From the NCBI GenBank assembly GCA_021647745.1, contig JAKIUB010000020.1, positions 1 to 50,422 on the forward strand: a DNA stretch of 50,422 nt, written 5' to 3'. A program made the translations under genes and the position numbers. The notes under the pieces were generated by a model. That model ran no database searches and was not told the origin of the DNA. It saw only the letters and a program-made list of their open reading frames with translations. Source of the stretch: Paracoccaceae bacterium. GTDB taxonomy: Bacteria; Pseudomonadota; Alphaproteobacteria; Rhodobacterales; Rhodobacteraceae. This document shows, one piece after another, positions 25,614 to 35,861 of the stretch. Each line of letters starts with the position of its first letter. Position 1 is the stretch's first letter.

Positions 25614-25633
25614 AACTGAACATATGTTCAGTT
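25614..25633. promoter_or_regulatory. perfect 20-bp palindrome before the leucine-catabolism operon
   Basis: AACTGAACATATGTTCAGTT is fully symmetric. It sits 18 bp upstream of the ivd start codon and close to its AGGAGG ribosome site (25642-25647), so a protein bound here would sit at or just downstream of the promoter. The 10+10 symmetry is typical of TetR- or LiuR-like operators. It does not look like the LiuR site as I recall it, and no regulator gene lies nearby. Confidence 0.6.
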
Positions 25634-25651
25634 AAGGTGTCAGGAGGTCCC

Positions 25652-26815
25652 ATGTTTACAGCATCCATGAATTTCGCCCTCGGGGAAGATATCGAAGCGC
25701 TGCGCGATATGGTTCATCGCTGGGCGCAGGAGCGGGTGGCACCCATAGCCGCCGATATCGACGCGCAAAACCGGTTTCCCGCCGAGCTGTGGCGTGAGAT
25801 GGGTGAGCTGGGGCTGCTCGGGGTCACTGTGCCGGAAGCATATGGCGGCGCCGGCATGGGCTATCTGGCCCATACGGTAGTGGTGGAGGAGCTGGCGCGG
25901 GCGAGTGCTTCGGTCAGCCTTTCCTACGGAGCGCATTCCAACCTATGCGTTAACCAGATCAGGCTTAATGGCTCGGAGGCGCAAAAAACAAAATACCTTC
26001 CGGGGCTGGTTTCGGGCGCGCATGTCGGGGCGCTGGCGATGAGCGAGGCAGGGGCCGGCTCGGATGTGGTCAGCATGCAGCTGCGCGCTGACAAGAAAAA
26101 CGACCGTTATGTGCTGAACGGCACCAAATACTGGATCACCAACGGGCCGGATGCGGATACCTTGGTGGTCTATGCCAAGACCGACCCAAAAGCAGGGGCG
26201 CGCGGCATGACCGCGTTTATCATCGAGAAATCCATGGCGGGTTTTAGCACCAGTGCGCATTTTGACAAGTTGGGGATGCGCGGCAGCAACACCGCCGAGC
26301 TGATCTTTGAAGATGTCGAAGTGCCGTTCGAGAACGTGCTGGGCGAGGAAGGCAAGGGCGTGAATGTGCTGATGTCTGGCCTTGATTATGAGCGCGTGGT
26401 GCTCAGCGGCATCGGCGTGGGGCTGATGCACGCGGTGCTGGACCACATTATGCCCTATATGCACGAGCGCAAACAGTTCGGGCAAAAGATTGGGGATTTC
26501 CAGCTGATGCAGGGGAAAATTGCCGATATTTACAGCGTGATGAACTCGGCGCGGGCCTATGTATATGCGGTGGCGGCCTCGTGTGATCGGGGTGAAGTAA
26601 CAAGACAGGATGCGGCGGGCTGTGTGCTTTACGCCTCTGAAAAGGCGATGGAAGTTGCTACCCAAGGTGTGCAGGCGATGGGTGGTGCAGGCTATATGAA
26701 TGACAGCCCGCTGGCGCGCATCATGCGTGATGCCAAGCTGATGGAGATCGGGGCAGGGACCAGCGAGATCAGGCGAATGCTGATCGGGCGCGAATTGATG
26801 AAGGTGACGGGATGA
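25652..26815 (+). CDS. ivd: isovaleryl-CoA dehydrogenase
   Basis: A 387-residue FAD enzyme that oxidises isovaleryl-CoA to 3-methylcrotonyl-CoA in leucine breakdown, passing electrons to ETF. Acyl-CoA dehydrogenase signatures are MSEAGAGSDVVSM (130-142) and the C-terminal GTSEIRRMLIGRELM. The catalytic glutamate is in the isovaleryl-type position in GLDYERVVLSG (Glu247), which separates it from medium-chain enzymes. Start at 25652 is set by a perfect AGGAGG; the upstream frame would run through the palindrome. First gene of the liu operon and overlaps liuB by 4 bp. Confidence 0.92.
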   Translation: MFTASMNFALGEDIEALRDMVHRWAQERVAPIAADIDAQNRFPAELWREMGELGLLGVTVPEAYGGAGMGYLAHTVVVEELARASASVSLSYGAHSNLCVNQIRLNGSEAQKTKYLPGLVSGAHVGALAMSEAGAGSDVVSMQLRADKKNDRYVLNGTKYWITNGPDADTLVVYAKTDPKAGARGMTAFIIEKSMAGFSTSAHFDKLGMRGSNTAELIFEDVEVPFENVLGEEGKGVNVLMSGLDYERVVLSGIGVGLMHAVLDHIMPYMHERKQFGQKIGDFQLMQGKIADIYSVMNSARAYVYAVAASCDRGEVTRQDAAGCVLYASEKAMEVATQGVQAMGGAGYMNDSPLARIMRDAKLMEIGAGTSEIRRMLIGRELMKVTG

Positions 26816-28419
26816 GCCGGATACGCACGGCTGTAAATGCCGATTCAGCCGAATTCAAAACCAATGCTATTGCGCTGGAGCGTGCGTTGCAGGATGTTGC
26901 CGGCAAAGCTGCCCAAGCGGCATTGGGTGGCTCTGAAGGCGCGCGCAAGCGCCACCTCGGGCGGGGTAAAATGCTGCCGAGGGACCGTGTGGCAGGGCTG
27001 CTGGATGCTGGCTCGCCGTTTCTGGAAATTGGTGCGCTGGCGGCATATGGCATATATGACAATGCTTCGCCTGCCGCAGGGGTGATTGCCGGTATCGGGC
27101 TGGTGCATGGGCGCGAGGTGATGGTGGTTTGCAATGATGCCACCGTGAAGGGTGGGACGTATTATCCGCTAACGGTAAAAAAGCATCTGCGTGCACAGGA
27201 GATCGCCGAGGAGAACCATCTGCCATGCATCTATCTGGTGGATAGCGGCGGGGCGAACCTGCCCAACCAAGACGAGGTTTTCCCCGACCGTGACCATTTC
27301 GGGCGGATTTTCTATAATCAGGCGCGGATGAGCGCCAAGGGGATTGCGCAGATCGCGGTGGTGATGGGGAGCTGCACGGCGGGCGGGGCTTATGTGCCGG
27401 CAATGAGCGATGTTTCGATCATTGTGAAAGAGCAGGGCACGATATTTTTGGCTGGCCCGCCTTTGGTGAAGGCTGCGACGGGGGAGGTTGTTTCGGCTGA
27501 GGATTTGGGCGGCGGGGATGTGCATACGCGGCTTTCAGGCGTGGCTGATTATCTGGCGGAGGATGACAGGCATGCGCTGGCGCTCGCCCGGCAGGCTGTT
27601 GCCGCGCTCAACCGACCCAAGGGGGCCGGCATCGCGCGGCAACGGCCGGTTGCACCTGCCTGTGACCCGAGCGAAATGCTGGGTGTGATACCCGCAGACC
27701 CCAAGGTGCCCTATGATATTCGAGAGGTGATCGCGCGCATGGTGGATGGCTCGGAGTTTGACGAATTCAAGGCGCGGTTTGGCACCACGCTGGTTTGCGG
27801 CTTTGCCCATATCGAGGGTATTCCGGTAGGGATCATTGCCAATAATGGTGTGTTGTTTTCCGAGAGCGCCGTGAAGGGTGCGCATTTTGTAGAGCTGTGC
27901 TGCCAGCGCAAAATCCCGTTGGTATTCTTGCAAAACATCACCGGCTTTATGGTCGGGCAAAAGTATGAGGCCGAGGGGATTGCGCGGCATGGCGCCAAGC
28001 TGGTAACGGCGGTGGCCTGTGCGAGTGTACCCAAGGTGACGGTGCTGGTTGGCGGCTCTTTCGGGGCGGGGAATTACGGCATGTCGGGGCGGGCTTATAG
28101 CCCGAGATTTCTGTGGACATGGCCGAATTCGCGCATATCGGTAATGGGCGGAGAGCAGGCGGCGGGCGTGCTGGCAACGGTGAAGCGCGACGGCATCGAG
28201 CGCGATGGCGGTGAGTGGAGCGCCGAGGAAGAAGCGGCCTTCAAGGCGCCAACCCTGAAGATGTTTGAGGAGCAGAGCCATCCGCTTTATGCTACGGCGC
28301 GGCTATGGGATGATGGTATCATTGACCCGCGCGACACACGCAAGGTGATCGGGCTGTCGCTGCGCGCGGCACTGAATGCAGAGATCGAGGAGACACGTTT
28401 TGGCGTGTTTCGGATGTGA
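26812..28419 (+). CDS. liuB: methylcrotonyl-CoA carboxylase, beta (carboxyltransferase) subunit
   Basis: A 535-residue crotonase-fold carboxyltransferase moving CO2 from biotin to 3-methylcrotonyl-CoA. Acyl-CoA site region GGTYYPLTVKKHLRAQEIA and LVDSGGANLPNQ near residues 105-150, then biotin site region NITGFMVGQKYEAEGIARHG near 370-390 and GGSFGAGNYGMSGRAY. The GTYYP and GGANLP features are those of the methylcrotonyl rather than propionyl enzymes. It starts within the ivd stop and lies 9 bp before its partner subunit liuD. Confidence 0.95.
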   Translation: MSRIRTAVNADSAEFKTNAIALERALQDVAGKAAQAALGGSEGARKRHLGRGKMLPRDRVAGLLDAGSPFLEIGALAAYGIYDNASPAAGVIAGIGLVHGREVMVVCNDATVKGGTYYPLTVKKHLRAQEIAEENHLPCIYLVDSGGANLPNQDEVFPDRDHFGRIFYNQARMSAKGIAQIAVVMGSCTAGGAYVPAMSDVSIIVKEQGTIFLAGPPLVKAATGEVVSAEDLGGGDVHTRLSGVADYLAEDDRHALALARQAVAALNRPKGAGIARQRPVAPACDPSEMLGVIPADPKVPYDIREVIARMVDGSEFDEFKARFGTTLVCGFAHIEGIPVGIIANNGVLFSESAVKGAHFVELCCQRKIPLVFLQNITGFMVGQKYEAEGIARHGAKLVTAVACASVPKVTVLVGGSFGAGNYGMSGRAYSPRFLWTWPNSRISVMGGEQAAGVLATVKRDGIERDGGEWSAEEEAAFKAPTLKMFEEQSHPLYATARLWDDGIIDPRDTRKVIGLSLRAALNAEIEETRFGVFRM

Positions 28420-28428
28420 GGAGCGCTG

Positions 28429-30341
<1,913 letters not shown>

Positions 30342-30345
<4 letters not shown>

Positions 30346-30449
30346 TCCGGCTACATCATTGCCCCCGGATCCGCCCACAGCGCACTTTGCCACAAAAGGG
30401 TGATGCTCTACTTTATGTGAAGGATGAATCTGGCGCCGTAAATGACTGA
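30342..30449 (+). CDS. 35-residue ORF coupled between liuD and liuE
   Basis: ATG at 30342 overlaps the liuD stop (ATGA) and the TGA at 30447-30449 overlaps the liuE start at 30442. It exactly fills the 96-bp gap between the two enzymes, so ribosomes could pass through all three. The first residues MIRLHHC and RTL resemble the N-terminus of some glutathione S-transferases, so it may be the stub of a deleted gene. That resemblance is weak. A real microprotein or chance are alternatives. Confidence 0.35.
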
Positions 30450-31293
30450 ATTTGTAAGAATATTTGAAATGGCACCCCGAGACGGATTGCAGAATGAAAA
30501 GAGGGTGATTCCGCTGGCGGACAAGATCCGGCTGGTGAATCTTCTGTCGGAATGCGGGTTTAGCCATATCGAAACGGCTAGTTTTGTGTCAGCCAGATGG
30601 GTGCCGCAAATGGCCGATAGCGCTGAAGTGCTGGCCGGGATAAAGCGTTGGCCCGAGGTGGCCTATACTGCCCTCACGCCAAATATGCGCGGCTATGAAA
30701 ATGCGCGCAGGGCGGTGGTGGACGAGGTGGCCGTGTTTGGCTCGGCCTCCGAGGGGTTTTGCCAGGCCAATATCAACTGCAGCATTGCCGAGAGTTTTGA
30801 GCGCTTTGCACCGGTGCTCAAAGCGGCGCGGGAAGATGGAATCCGGGTGCGCGGCTATGTATCATGTATTGTTGACTGCCCCTATGACGGGCCAACCTCT
30901 CCCGAGGCGGTGCGGCGGGTGGCCACCGAAATGCTGGAGATGGGCTGCTACCAGATATCGCTGGGCGATACGATTGGCAGCGGCACCCCCGAGCGGATCG
31001 GGACGATGCTGCAACATGTGTTGCGCGACATTCCGGCAGACAGGCTTGCGGGGCATTTTCATGATACCAACGGGCGGGCGGTCGAGAATATAGAAGCGGC
31101 TCTCGGGCTGGGATTACGGGTGTTTGATGCGGCCATCGGGGGGCTGGGGGGCTGTCCCTATGCGCCCGGTGCCAAGGGAAATGTGGATACAATGAAGGTG
31201 ATGATGCGCCTGCACGAGCTGGGATATGAAACCGGCCTGAACCGTGAAAAGCTACAGGTAGCCGCGGATTTTGCCCAAGATTTGAGGAGTTGA
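30442..31293 (+). CDS. liuE: hydroxymethylglutaryl-CoA lyase
   Basis: A 283-residue TIM-barrel lyase splitting HMG-CoA into acetoacetate and acetyl-CoA, the last step of leucine breakdown. The N-terminal EMAPRDGLQNEK carries the catalytic Arg and Asp; FHDTNGRAVENI holds metal-binding histidine residues; the signature GLGGCPYAPGAKGNVDT holds the active-site cysteine. Length is right for bacterial enzymes (about 280-300). Its stop is 2 bp before the liuC start codon. Confidence 0.95.
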   Translation: MTEFVRIFEMAPRDGLQNEKRVIPLADKIRLVNLLSECGFSHIETASFVSARWVPQMADSAEVLAGIKRWPEVAYTALTPNMRGYENARRAVVDEVAVFGSASEGFCQANINCSIAESFERFAPVLKAAREDGIRVRGYVSCIVDCPYDGPTSPEAVRRVATEMLEMGCYQISLGDTIGSGTPERIGTMLQHVLRDIPADRLAGHFHDTNGRAVENIEAALGLGLRVFDAAIGGLGGCPYAPGAKGNVDTMKVMMRLHELGYETGLNREKLQVAADFAQDLRS

Positions 31294-31295
31294 AA

Positions 31296-32069
31296 ATGAA
31301 AAAACTGCGGATAGAAACAGATGGTCGCGGGGTTGCGACCCTGACCCTGAATATGCCGGAAAAGCATAACGCACTGGGCCGCCAGATGATCGCGGAGCTG
31401 ACGGAGGCCAGCGCTCGCCTTGGTGCGGACCCTGCTGTGCGGGTGGTGGTGTTGACCGGCGCGGGGGCGAGCTTTTGTGCTGGCGGAGATCTGGCGTGGA
31501 TGAAAGAGCAGATGAATGCCACCCGCGCTGTACGCATGGCCGAGGCCCGCCTGTTGGCCGAAATGCTGTTTTCTCTCAATACCTTGCCCAAGCCGCTGAT
31601 CGGGCGGGTTGAGGGCAATGCTTTTGGCGGCGGGGTTGGGTTGATGTCTGTTTGTGATGTTGTTGTGGCGGCTGAAGGGGTGAAAATAGGGCTGACAGAA
31701 ACCCGCCTCGGGCTGATACCGGCCACGATCTCGCCCTATGTGATCGCCCGTATGGGCGAGGCAATGGCGCGGCGGGTGTTTATGTCGGGGCGTATATTCG
31801 AGGCGGCGGAGGCCAAGGTGATGGGGCTGGTAGCCAAGGTGGTGATCCCCGAACATCTTGATCTGGCCATCGAGGCGGAGATAAAGCCCTATCTTCTGGC
31901 CGCACCGGAGGCGGTGGCAGCGGCCAAGAAGCTGACGCGCTCGCTTGGGCCGGTGATTGATGAAGCGGTGATTTTACGCACAATCGAGGCCTTGGCGGAT
32001 ACATGGGAAACCGCCAGCGCCCGTGAAGGGGTGGCGGCGTTTTTTGAAAAGCGCAAACCTGTCTGGTAG
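31296..32069 (+). CDS. liuC: 3-methylglutaconyl-CoA hydratase (enoyl-CoA hydratase family)
   Basis: A 257-residue crotonase-family enzyme. The oxyanion-hole elements GAGASFCAGGDLAWM (near residue 55-70) and NAFGGGVGLMSVCDVV (near 105-120) are clear, as is the C-terminal SAREGVAAFFEKRKPVW. Last gene in the ivd-liuBDEC operon, which defines the likely substrate 3-methylglutaconyl-CoA. Start at ATG 31296 is preferred over a TTG at 31290 since GAGGAG (31284-31289) gives correct spacing. It converges with the SulP gene with a 10-bp gap and no visible terminator. Confidence 0.9.
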   Translation: MKKLRIETDGRGVATLTLNMPEKHNALGRQMIAELTEASARLGADPAVRVVVLTGAGASFCAGGDLAWMKEQMNATRAVRMAEARLLAEMLFSLNTLPKPLIGRVEGNAFGGGVGLMSVCDVVVAAEGVKIGLTETRLGLIPATISPYVIARMGEAMARRVFMSGRIFEAAEAKVMGLVAKVVIPEHLDLAIEAEIKPYLLAAPEAVAAAKKLTRSLGPVIDEAVILRTIEALADTWETASAREGVAAFFEKRKPVW

Positions 32070-32079
32070 GCTTTAGCTA

Positions 32080-33819
32080 TCACGAGGGGCGGCTATCGTT
32101 TTTGGCGCGCAGGGCGCATTCTTTATCGACAGCGCACAGGGCGTCAAACTGGGTGAGAAACACCTCACCGGTCAGCTCGGTAAGCAGTTCCGAGCGTTTT
32201 AGCCTGTCCAAAACCGGCCCTTTGACCTCGGACATATGCAGCCGCACACCGGCATCCTTCAGTCGCTGGTTTATCGCTTCCAGACTTTCCAGCGCCGAGG
32301 CATCTATAAAGTTGATCGCGGGGCAGACGAGGATGACATCCTTGATGTTCTTATCTCGAGCGACGGCATTATTGATCGTGTCCTCAAGAAAGCGGGCATT
32401 GGGAAAATATAGGCTTTCATCAATGCGGATCGAGTATACGCTAGGCGAGACCTGCACCTCGTGGCGCTTGATATTGCGAAAATGCTCGGTGCCGGGTATT
32501 TGCCCGACCACGGCATAATGGGGCTTGGAGGTGCGGTAAAGGTGTAGAAATATCGAAAGGCTGACACCGGCAATGATCCCCATCTCGACCCCGAAGCCAA
32601 GCGTGACCAGAATAGTGGCCGCCATCGCCGAAAAATCGGCTTTTGAATAGCGCCATGTGCGTTTGATCGCCCCGAGATCAACCAGACTGAGCACGGCAAC
32701 AATGATGGTGCCCGCCAGCGTTGCCTTGGGCAAGAAAAACAGCAGGGGGGTTAAAAACAGGGTCGCAATGGCAATGCCAACAGCCGTATAGGCGCCCGCT
32801 GCCGGAGTCTGGGCGCCGGCGTCAAAATTGACCACCGAGCGCGAAAACCCGCCAGTAACCGGAAAACCGCCAGATATCGCAGAGCCGATATTGGAAGCGC
32901 CCAAGGCGATCAGCTCCTGATCGGGGTCTATGCGCTGGCGGCGCTTTGCGGCGAGGGTCGAGGCGACCGAGATGGTTTCGACATAGCCGACAATCGCTAT
33001 CAGCAGGGCAGGGGTGGCGATCTTGAGCCATAATTGCAGATCAAGCGGCGGCAGGGTCGGCACTGGCAGGCCCGCAGGAATATCACCGACAATGCTCACC
33101 CCTCGGGTATCAAGCGAGAACCCCCATGCCACAAGCGTGGTCAGGGCGACGGCTGCTACAGGGCCGGTTTTGGCCAGTATCTCGGCCAGCTTCGGGGCAA
33201 TGCCGCGCTTGAGCAAAAACGGCTTTAGCCCCTTGCGCGCCCAAAACAGAAAACCGGTGGCAAACAGGCCGATGCCAAGAGTGGGCAGGTTGATTTCGGG
33301 TGCGTGCTGCCACAGCGATATAGCCAGCTCGTAAAGATTGTGGCCACCGGCATCGATGCCAAAAATATGCTTGAGCTGGCTGGCGGCGATGATGATACCC
33401 GAGGCGGTAATAAATCCGGAAATCACCGGATGAGACAGAAAGTTAGCCAAAAACCCGAGGCGTAAAAAGCCCATTAACAGCAGCATCAGCCCCGAGAGAA
33501 AGGCAAGCGCTATCGCGGCACCGAGGTATTCCGGTGTGCCCATTGCAGCGAGGTCTCCGATAGCGGCAGCGGTCATCAAGGAGGCCACGGCCACCGGCCC
33601 GACGGCAAGGGCACGGCTGGTGCCAAAGATCGCATAGATCAACAGCGGCGCGATGGAGGCATATAACCCGACCTCGGCCGGCAGCCCTGCAAGCAGCGCA
33701 TAGGCCAGTGATTGCGGGATCAACATGATGGTAACAATAATCGCCGCGACGAGATCCTGGCTGAAGGTGTCGCGGGTATAGCTGCGCGACCAGTCAAGAA
33801 TGGGAAAAAAGCGTTTCAT
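32080..33819 (-). CDS. SulP-family anion transporter with STAS domain
   Basis: A 579-residue inner-membrane SLC26/SulP protein. About 10-12 hydrophobic segments (residues 20-430) include the family signature region PAEVGLYASIAPLLIYAIFG and the TGGFSRSVVNFDAGAQTP stretch. A cytoplasmic STAS domain follows (about 445-565). Such proteins move sulfate, bicarbonate or related anions. Its position downstream of persulfide-oxidising genes, on the same strand, suggests sulfite or sulfate transport, but a 125-bp gap means it may have its own promoter. No SulP-linked carbonic anhydrase is seen. Confidence 0.88.
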   Translation of the reverse strand: MKRFFPILDWSRSYTRDTFSQDLVAAIIVTIMLIPQSLAYALLAGLPAEVGLYASIAPLLIYAIFGTSRALAVGPVAVASLMTAAAIGDLAAMGTPEYLGAAIALAFLSGLMLLLMGFLRLGFLANFLSHPVISGFITASGIIIAASQLKHIFGIDAGGHNLYELAISLWQHAPEINLPTLGIGLFATGFLFWARKGLKPFLLKRGIAPKLAEILAKTGPVAAVALTTLVAWGFSLDTRGVSIVGDIPAGLPVPTLPPLDLQLWLKIATPALLIAIVGYVETISVASTLAAKRRQRIDPDQELIALGASNIGSAISGGFPVTGGFSRSVVNFDAGAQTPAAGAYTAVGIAIATLFLTPLLFFLPKATLAGTIIVAVLSLVDLGAIKRTWRYSKADFSAMAATILVTLGFGVEMGIIAGVSLSIFLHLYRTSKPHYAVVGQIPGTEHFRNIKRHEVQVSPSVYSIRIDESLYFPNARFLEDTINNAVARDKNIKDVILVCPAINFIDASALESLEAINQRLKDAGVRLHMSEVKGPVLDRLKRSELLTELTGEVFLTQFDALCAVDKECALRAKNDSRPS

Positions 33820-33944
33820 TATTTTGTCTCAATTATAGTAATTCGGTTATAAGACATGTTTGGAGAGACCAGTGCGAAATGGCCCACATAAAAGAGAGCA
33901 CTACCGCTCCCTGATAAAGTATTTTTAGCCGCTAAAGGCGCGGA

Positions 33945-34322
33945 TCAGGCTTTAGCCATTTTCCAGAGCATGGTGCAGCGGTTGCCGGTGCGACAATAGG
34001 CAAAGACCTTGCCATTGCTGTCAGTGTTGACCACGGCCTTGAAGTCTCCAACGGTGTTTGGCGCCATCGCGCCGCCCATGGGTACGTGATAAAAGTTCAA
34101 GCCGGCCTTTTTTGCGGCCCGCTTGATTTGGCTTGCCGCCGGTTGGCCCGGCGCCTCGCCATCAGGGCGGTTACACATGATCGTGTCATATCCGGCCGCC
34201 TTGATATCGGCTATATCGGCGACGGTGATTTGCCCGCTCACACTATAGCGTGGTGCCAGCTCGGTGGCGCGCAAAGCACCAACCTGCTGGACATTTTTCT
34301 TGGCGAAGAGATTAAAGAGCAT
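33945..34322 (-). CDS. DUF442/TIGR01244 sulfurtransferase-like protein
   Basis: A 125-residue phosphatase-fold protein with the nucleophile loop YCRTGNRC (Cys110), as in the N-terminal domain of Blh-type proteins that are rhodanese-like sulfurtransferases. The N-terminal part (RYSVSGQITVADIADIKAAG and CNRPDGEAPGQP) fits the family. Its start lies inside the preceding MBL gene by 11 bp, so both are translated together; elsewhere the two domains are fused in one Blh polypeptide. It probably hands or receives sulfane sulfur for the dioxygenase. Alternative: a protein phosphatase. Confidence 0.82.
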   Translation of the reverse strand: MLFNLFAKKNVQQVGALRATELAPRYSVSGQITVADIADIKAAGYDTIMCNRPDGEAPGQPAASQIKRAAKKAGLNFYHVPMGGAMAPNTVGDFKAVVNTDSNGKVFAYCRTGNRCTMLWKMAKA

Positions 34323-35175
34323 CGACAGGTACTTTCAGATAAACCTGCCCGTTTTCTTCTGGTTCGGGCATTTGACCGGCGCGCATATTAACCTGTATCG
34401 ACGGGATGATCAACTTGGGCAGCGATAGTTGCGCATCGCGTTTTTCCCGCATTTTGATGAAATCAGCTTCATTTTTTCCGGTGCCGACATGGACGTTTTT
34501 AGCCCTTTGCTCGGCGACTGTGGTTTCCCAGGCAAACTCGTCTCGACCGGGCGCTTTATAATCATGGCCAACAAATATCTTGGTCTCGTCCGGCAGGCTG
34601 AGGATTTTCTGGATGGAGCTATAGAGGGTCTCGGCCGAACCACCGGGAAAATCACAGCGCGCAGTGCCGAAATCGGGCATGAACATGGTATCACCGACAA
34701 AAGCGGAATCCTCGACCACATAGGTCAGGCAAGCCGGCGTGTGGCCAGGGGTGTGCAGCACATTGACCTTGAGATCACCGATTTCAAAGCTGTCGCCTTC
34801 GCTAAAGAGCCGGTCAAACTGCGAGCCGTCGCGCTGGAATTCGGTGCCCTCGTTGAAAACCTTGCCAAAGACATTCTGAACCACCGAAATATTTTCACCG
34901 ATACCGATTTTACCGCCAACTTCGCGCTGGATATAAGGCGCGGCCGAAAGGTGATCCGCATGGACATGGGATTCCAGCAGCCATTCCGGCTCCAGCCCTT
35001 CGGCTTTTATATAGGTGATGATTTCGTCAGCCGATTTGGTATCGGTACGGCCCGAGGAATAATCAAAATCCAGTACGGAGTCGATGACCGCGCATTTTTT
35101 GCTGTTCGGGTCTTTGATTACATATGAAACCGTGTTGGTCGTCGTATCAAAAAAGGGTTTTACTTCGGGGGACAT
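34312..35175 (-). CDS. MBL-fold persulfide dioxygenase-like enzyme
   Basis: A 287-residue metallo-beta-lactamase-fold protein with ESHVHADHLSAA (His70, His72, Asp74, His75), HTPGHTPAC and VGHDY metal-binding motifs, as in ETHE1/Blh enzymes that oxidise glutathione persulfide to sulfite using one iron. The start at 35175 with AGGAG is preferred over 35259, which would cover the operator-like repeat. It is the first gene of the module with the DUF442 protein. A glyoxalase II role is the main alternative, but the partner gene argues for sulfur metabolism. Confidence 0.85.
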   Translation of the reverse strand: MSPEVKPFFDTTTNTVSYVIKDPNSKKCAVIDSVLDFDYSSGRTDTKSADEIITYIKAEGLEPEWLLESHVHADHLSAAPYIQREVGGKIGIGENISVVQNVFGKVFNEGTEFQRDGSQFDRLFSEGDSFEIGDLKVNVLHTPGHTPACLTYVVEDSAFVGDTMFMPDFGTARCDFPGGSAETLYSSIQKILSLPDETKIFVGHDYKAPGRDEFAWETTVAEQRAKNVHVGTGKNEADFIKMREKRDAQLSLPKLIIPSIQVNMRAGQMPEPEENGQVYLKVPVDAL

Positions 35176-35234
35176 ATCGCTTCTCCTGAATGAATGTTTG
35201 TCTTTAAGTAGGGGGTAACGCACACATTGCAAGA

Positions 35235-35260
35235 ATTGAATGTGAAATAATTCATTCAAT
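35235..35260. promoter_or_regulatory. inverted repeat upstream of the persulfide genes
   Basis: ATTGAATG (35235-35242) and CATTCAAT (35253-35260) form a perfect inverted repeat with a 10-bp AT-rich spacer, about 60 bp before the MBL start. Next to it ATTG-N8-GAAT (35226-35241) differs at one base from the ATTC-N8-GAAT site reported for the sulfide sensor SqrR. ArsR-type BigR/SqrR proteins control such genes in related bacteria. No such regulator is encoded in the window, so this is inference. Confidence 0.5.
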
Positions 35261-35271
35261 ATTGTCCGGGT

Positions 35272-35469
35272 TTAGGTTTTTGGCGGGCTAAGCGCGGCTT
35301 CCAGACGCTCTTCAAGCTTGGCGATATCTGCGGGTACGGGCAGCCCCTGTGCCTGTAGCTCGGCAACCTCTGCGCGTAGGGCTTCCTGTAGCTCGTGCAG
35401 ATCTTCGGGCTGGTAGGTTGCCTCTTCCAGAAGCATGTGCAGCCGTACTTTCCAGTTTTCAAAAGCCAT
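35272..35469 (-). CDS. small acidic helical protein
   Basis: A 65-residue protein rich in Leu, Glu and Ala (YQPEDLHELQEALRAEVAEL, then IAKLEERLEAAL), predicted to be two helices and possibly coiled coil. No membrane segment or cysteines. The start at 35469 has AAGGGA upstream, and the gene begins 12 bp after the DksA-like gene, so the two are probably co-transcribed. No family recognised. Confidence 0.6.
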   Translation of the reverse strand: MAFENWKVRLHMLLEEATYQPEDLHELQEALRAEVAELQAQGLPVPADIAKLEERLEAALSPPKT

Positions 35470-35481
35470 TTTGGTTTTCCC

Positions 35482-35799
35482 TTACTTTGCGCATTTATGG
35501 CAGGTCGGGGTATAGGGTAGCACATCGAGCCGTGCTTCACTAATATCTTCTTCGCAGAGAGTGCACTGGCCGTATTTACCGGCTACGATCCGCTCCAGTG
35601 CGGCGACGATCATCGCTTTTTCCCGCAGAGCAGACTGGCCAACTTCTTCGAGCACCTCGTCATCCTCGCGCTCCAGGGCGGCTTCTTCGGAGTCTTTGGG
35701 CAAGGGGTCATCCAGCGCGTCCTCGACTTTGGTGAGGCGGGCATTCATTTCGTTGAGCTTTTCGAGCAGCTTGGCTTTGCGTGCGGCGATATTAATCAT
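35482..35799 (-). CDS. TraR/DksA-family zinc-finger protein
   Basis: A 105-residue protein: a long N-terminal helical coiled-coil region (residues 1-70, rich in Glu/Leu/Lys) followed by a C4 zinc finger CTLC (near 78-81) and CHKC near the end. DksA-type proteins bind RNA polymerase through the secondary channel and change promoter choice. It is shorter than DksA (about 150), in the size range of TraR-like or general stress homologues. The start has a good AAAGGAGA site. It sits in line with the liv operon, 62 bp after the hydrolase. Confidence 0.85.
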   Translation of the reverse strand: MINIAARKAKLLEKLNEMNARLTKVEDALDDPLPKDSEEAALEREDDEVLEEVGQSALREKAMIVAALERIVAGKYGQCTLCEEDISEARLDVLPYTPTCHKCAK

Positions 35800-35861
35800 A
35801 GCGGGTCTCCTTTAGGTTCAGCATTGCCTCAAAATACTTTCACCGCTTTGATGTGCATCAA

